DNA from: an uncultured Flavobacteriaceae bacterium
GTDB taxonomy: Bacteria; Bacteroidota; Bacteroidia; Flavobacteriales; Flavobacteriaceae
Direction: 5' to 3'
DNA length: 15,257 bases
Assembly (NCBI GenBank): GCA_913031655.1
Contig: CAJWFY010000022.1
Span: 1 to 15,257 of the forward strand
A program made the position numbers and the translations under genes. Positions 14,317-15,257 of this stretch are shown one piece after another (the first letter of the stretch is position 1; each line of letters opens with the position of its first letter). The notes beneath the pieces are model-generated. The model had not been told where the DNA came from. It worked only from the letters and a program-made list of their open reading frames with translations, and ran no database searches.

Positions 14317-15257
14317 TTAATTTAAAGAACAATTATTATTTCCTATTGGAGAACCATCAGGAATTTTAGGCGAGCTATTTATTTCGTATAATTCTGGATA
14401 TTCTTTAAAATTCTCAATAATGTATAAATATTCTTCTCCGTATTTGTAAAGTTTTTTAGATTTTAAAATTAATCTTGTGACATATTTAATAGCCATTTTC
14501 GCTTCATAGTGCAGTTGCATATAAACATTTTCTTCTTGAGTTAAATTTAATAAGTGAATTAATAAATTAGTATTAATAATATGCTGTATTTGATTTACGT
14601 AAAAATCATCATGTCTTTTTTTAAAGGAACTTGAAATCAAACCACTTAACAAATACCTCACAGATAAATTAGAGTTATCTAAACTATTCTGGATCATAAT
14701 TCTATTGAGCCTTTGGGGGTTTAATAAAAGAGAAAGAGTCATTTCACTTGCAGTTGAAGCAGCGCTAAAAGGGTCAAAAGAAACACCTGTTTTTCCATTA
14801 AAAGATTCTCTAGTTCTGGGAAAACCAAATGCTCTAGGAGGAAATAATTTTAATTTATCTCTTGGAATTGCTAAGTTGTTTGCATCTAAAGATTTTAAAA
14901 CTGAACTCAAAGCCCTATTTTGTAATTCTAAATTTAAATCTTCTACTATTAATTGTTCATCACCTCTTAAAGCATAATTATAATCTAAACCTCCAATTAA
15001 TTTAATAGCCGCTTCGGTTTGATATCTATGCATAAAGTATAACGGAACAAAAATATCTTCAAGAACTGAATATGGCTCAGAACTCTTTATATTAAATTTA
15101 GAAAAGTCTTTGATAGCTTTCTTTCTTACTTTAAAAATCTCATCTAACCCAGAAATGATATCTTTTCCGTTATCCCACAAGTGAGCTGAAACATGAGCAC
15201 CACCCTGAGATCTTGCGTCATTATCAGTAATAAATCTAAGCCCTTTTAAATTTGCTT
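14317..15257 (-). CDS. Zinc-dependent metalloprotease (DUF5117/DUF4953-type), C-terminal part only
   Basis: The frame is open to the right edge, so this is the 3' part of a larger gene. At least 312 residues are visible, starting with an in-frame GLRFITDNDARSQGGAHVSA and continuing HLWDNGKD. This is the conserved region just after the HExxH domain in large Bacteroidota zinc-metalloproteases of this type. Those proteins run to about 800 residues; the active-site motif and any signal peptide lie outside the window. The rest is largely helical, with the hallmark LEDIFVPLYFMHRYQTEA and FDPFSAASTASEM-like segments. A TTG at 15180 is not the start, because homology-like sequence continues upstream. 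ltaE follows after 5 bp. A secreted or envelope role is expected from the family, not shown. Confidence 0.85.
   Translation of the reverse strand, partial: ANLKGLRFITDNDARSQGGAHVSAHLWDNGKDIISGLDEIFKVRKKAIKDFSKFNIKSSEPYSVLEDIFVPLYFMHRYQTEAAIKLIGGLDYNYALRGDEQLIVEDLNLELQNRALSSVLKSLDANNLAIPRDKLKLFPPRAFGFPRTRESFNGKTGVSFDPFSAASTASEMTLSLLLNPQRLNRIMIQNSLDNSNLSVRYLLSGLISSSFKKRHDDFYVNQIQHIINTNLLIHLLNLTQEENVYMQLHYEAKMAIKYVTRLILKSKKLYKYGEEYLYIIENFKEYPELYEINSSPKIPDGSPIGNNNCSLN

Noticed and set aside
14312..14332. Seven extra N-terminal residues for threonine aldolase from a TTG at 14332
   Set aside because: They overlap the preceding gene by 16 bp and have no family counterpart; the ATG at 14311 gives the standard start.
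15178..15180. TTG at 15180 as start of a 287-residue protein
   Set aside because: The frame stays open to the window edge, and the upstream codons encode the conserved metalloprotease segment GLRFITDNDARSQGGAH, so the gene is simply cut by the edge.
1..15257. Mobile element, CRISPR array, phage or defence system
   Set aside because: No transposase, integrase, direct-repeat array or defence-type domain was seen. All protein genes are recognisable housekeeping or metabolic families and composition looks even.

Overview
The window is low-GC bacterial DNA. Every recognisable protein is of a Flavobacteriia-like (Bacteroidota) type. Upstream regions match the Bacteroidota promoter element TAnnTTTG, genes generally lack Shine-Dalgarno sequences, and one protein has a lipoprotein signal peptide. 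The dense packing (overlapping or abutting genes, no intergenic gap above about 100 bp) suggests a compact, possibly streamlined marine genome. The exact taxon is inferred, not shown.

Layout. (1) Positions 1-106, minus strand: the 5' part of the RNase P RNA gene rnpB, cut by the left edge. (2) 107-199: a short divergent intergenic region with a promoter on each side. (3) 200-1879, plus strand: dnaX, with an 11-A tract exactly where the motor part ends. (4) 1868-8658, minus strand: a tight run pyrR-pyrB-STAS-like-rnz, then pdxH-sixA-ppk1-ppx. Genes are joined by 4-bp overlaps or 0-1 bp junctions, except for 26 bp before pdxH. ppx meets dnaX tail to tail with a 12-bp overlap. (5) 8760-11084, minus: two PLP enzymes, a cysteine-synthase-family protein followed by an alpha-oxoamine-synthase-family acyltransferase. 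This pair fits the cysteate-to-capnine (sulfonolipid) route. (6) 11147 to the right edge, minus: a large zinc-metalloprotease (3' part only), low-specificity threonine aldolase, and a lipoprotein oligopeptidase B / prolyl oligopeptidase.

How the genes work together. The long minus-strand run joins pyrimidine synthesis, tRNA 3'-end maturation, PLP salvage and polyphosphate turnover. PPK1 and PPX (synthesis and breakdown) lie back to back in one reading frame, separated by a single TAA. The right-hand peptidases and threonine aldolase suggest peptide and amino-acid catabolism.

No mobile element, CRISPR array, phage gene or defence island is visible. The most unusual signals are translational or transcriptional: the dnaX A11 slippage site, the ppk1-TAA-TTG-ppx junction, TTG starts within coupled genes, and a probable leaderless dnaX mRNA. 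The candidate sulfonolipid gene pair is the most interesting metabolic signal.
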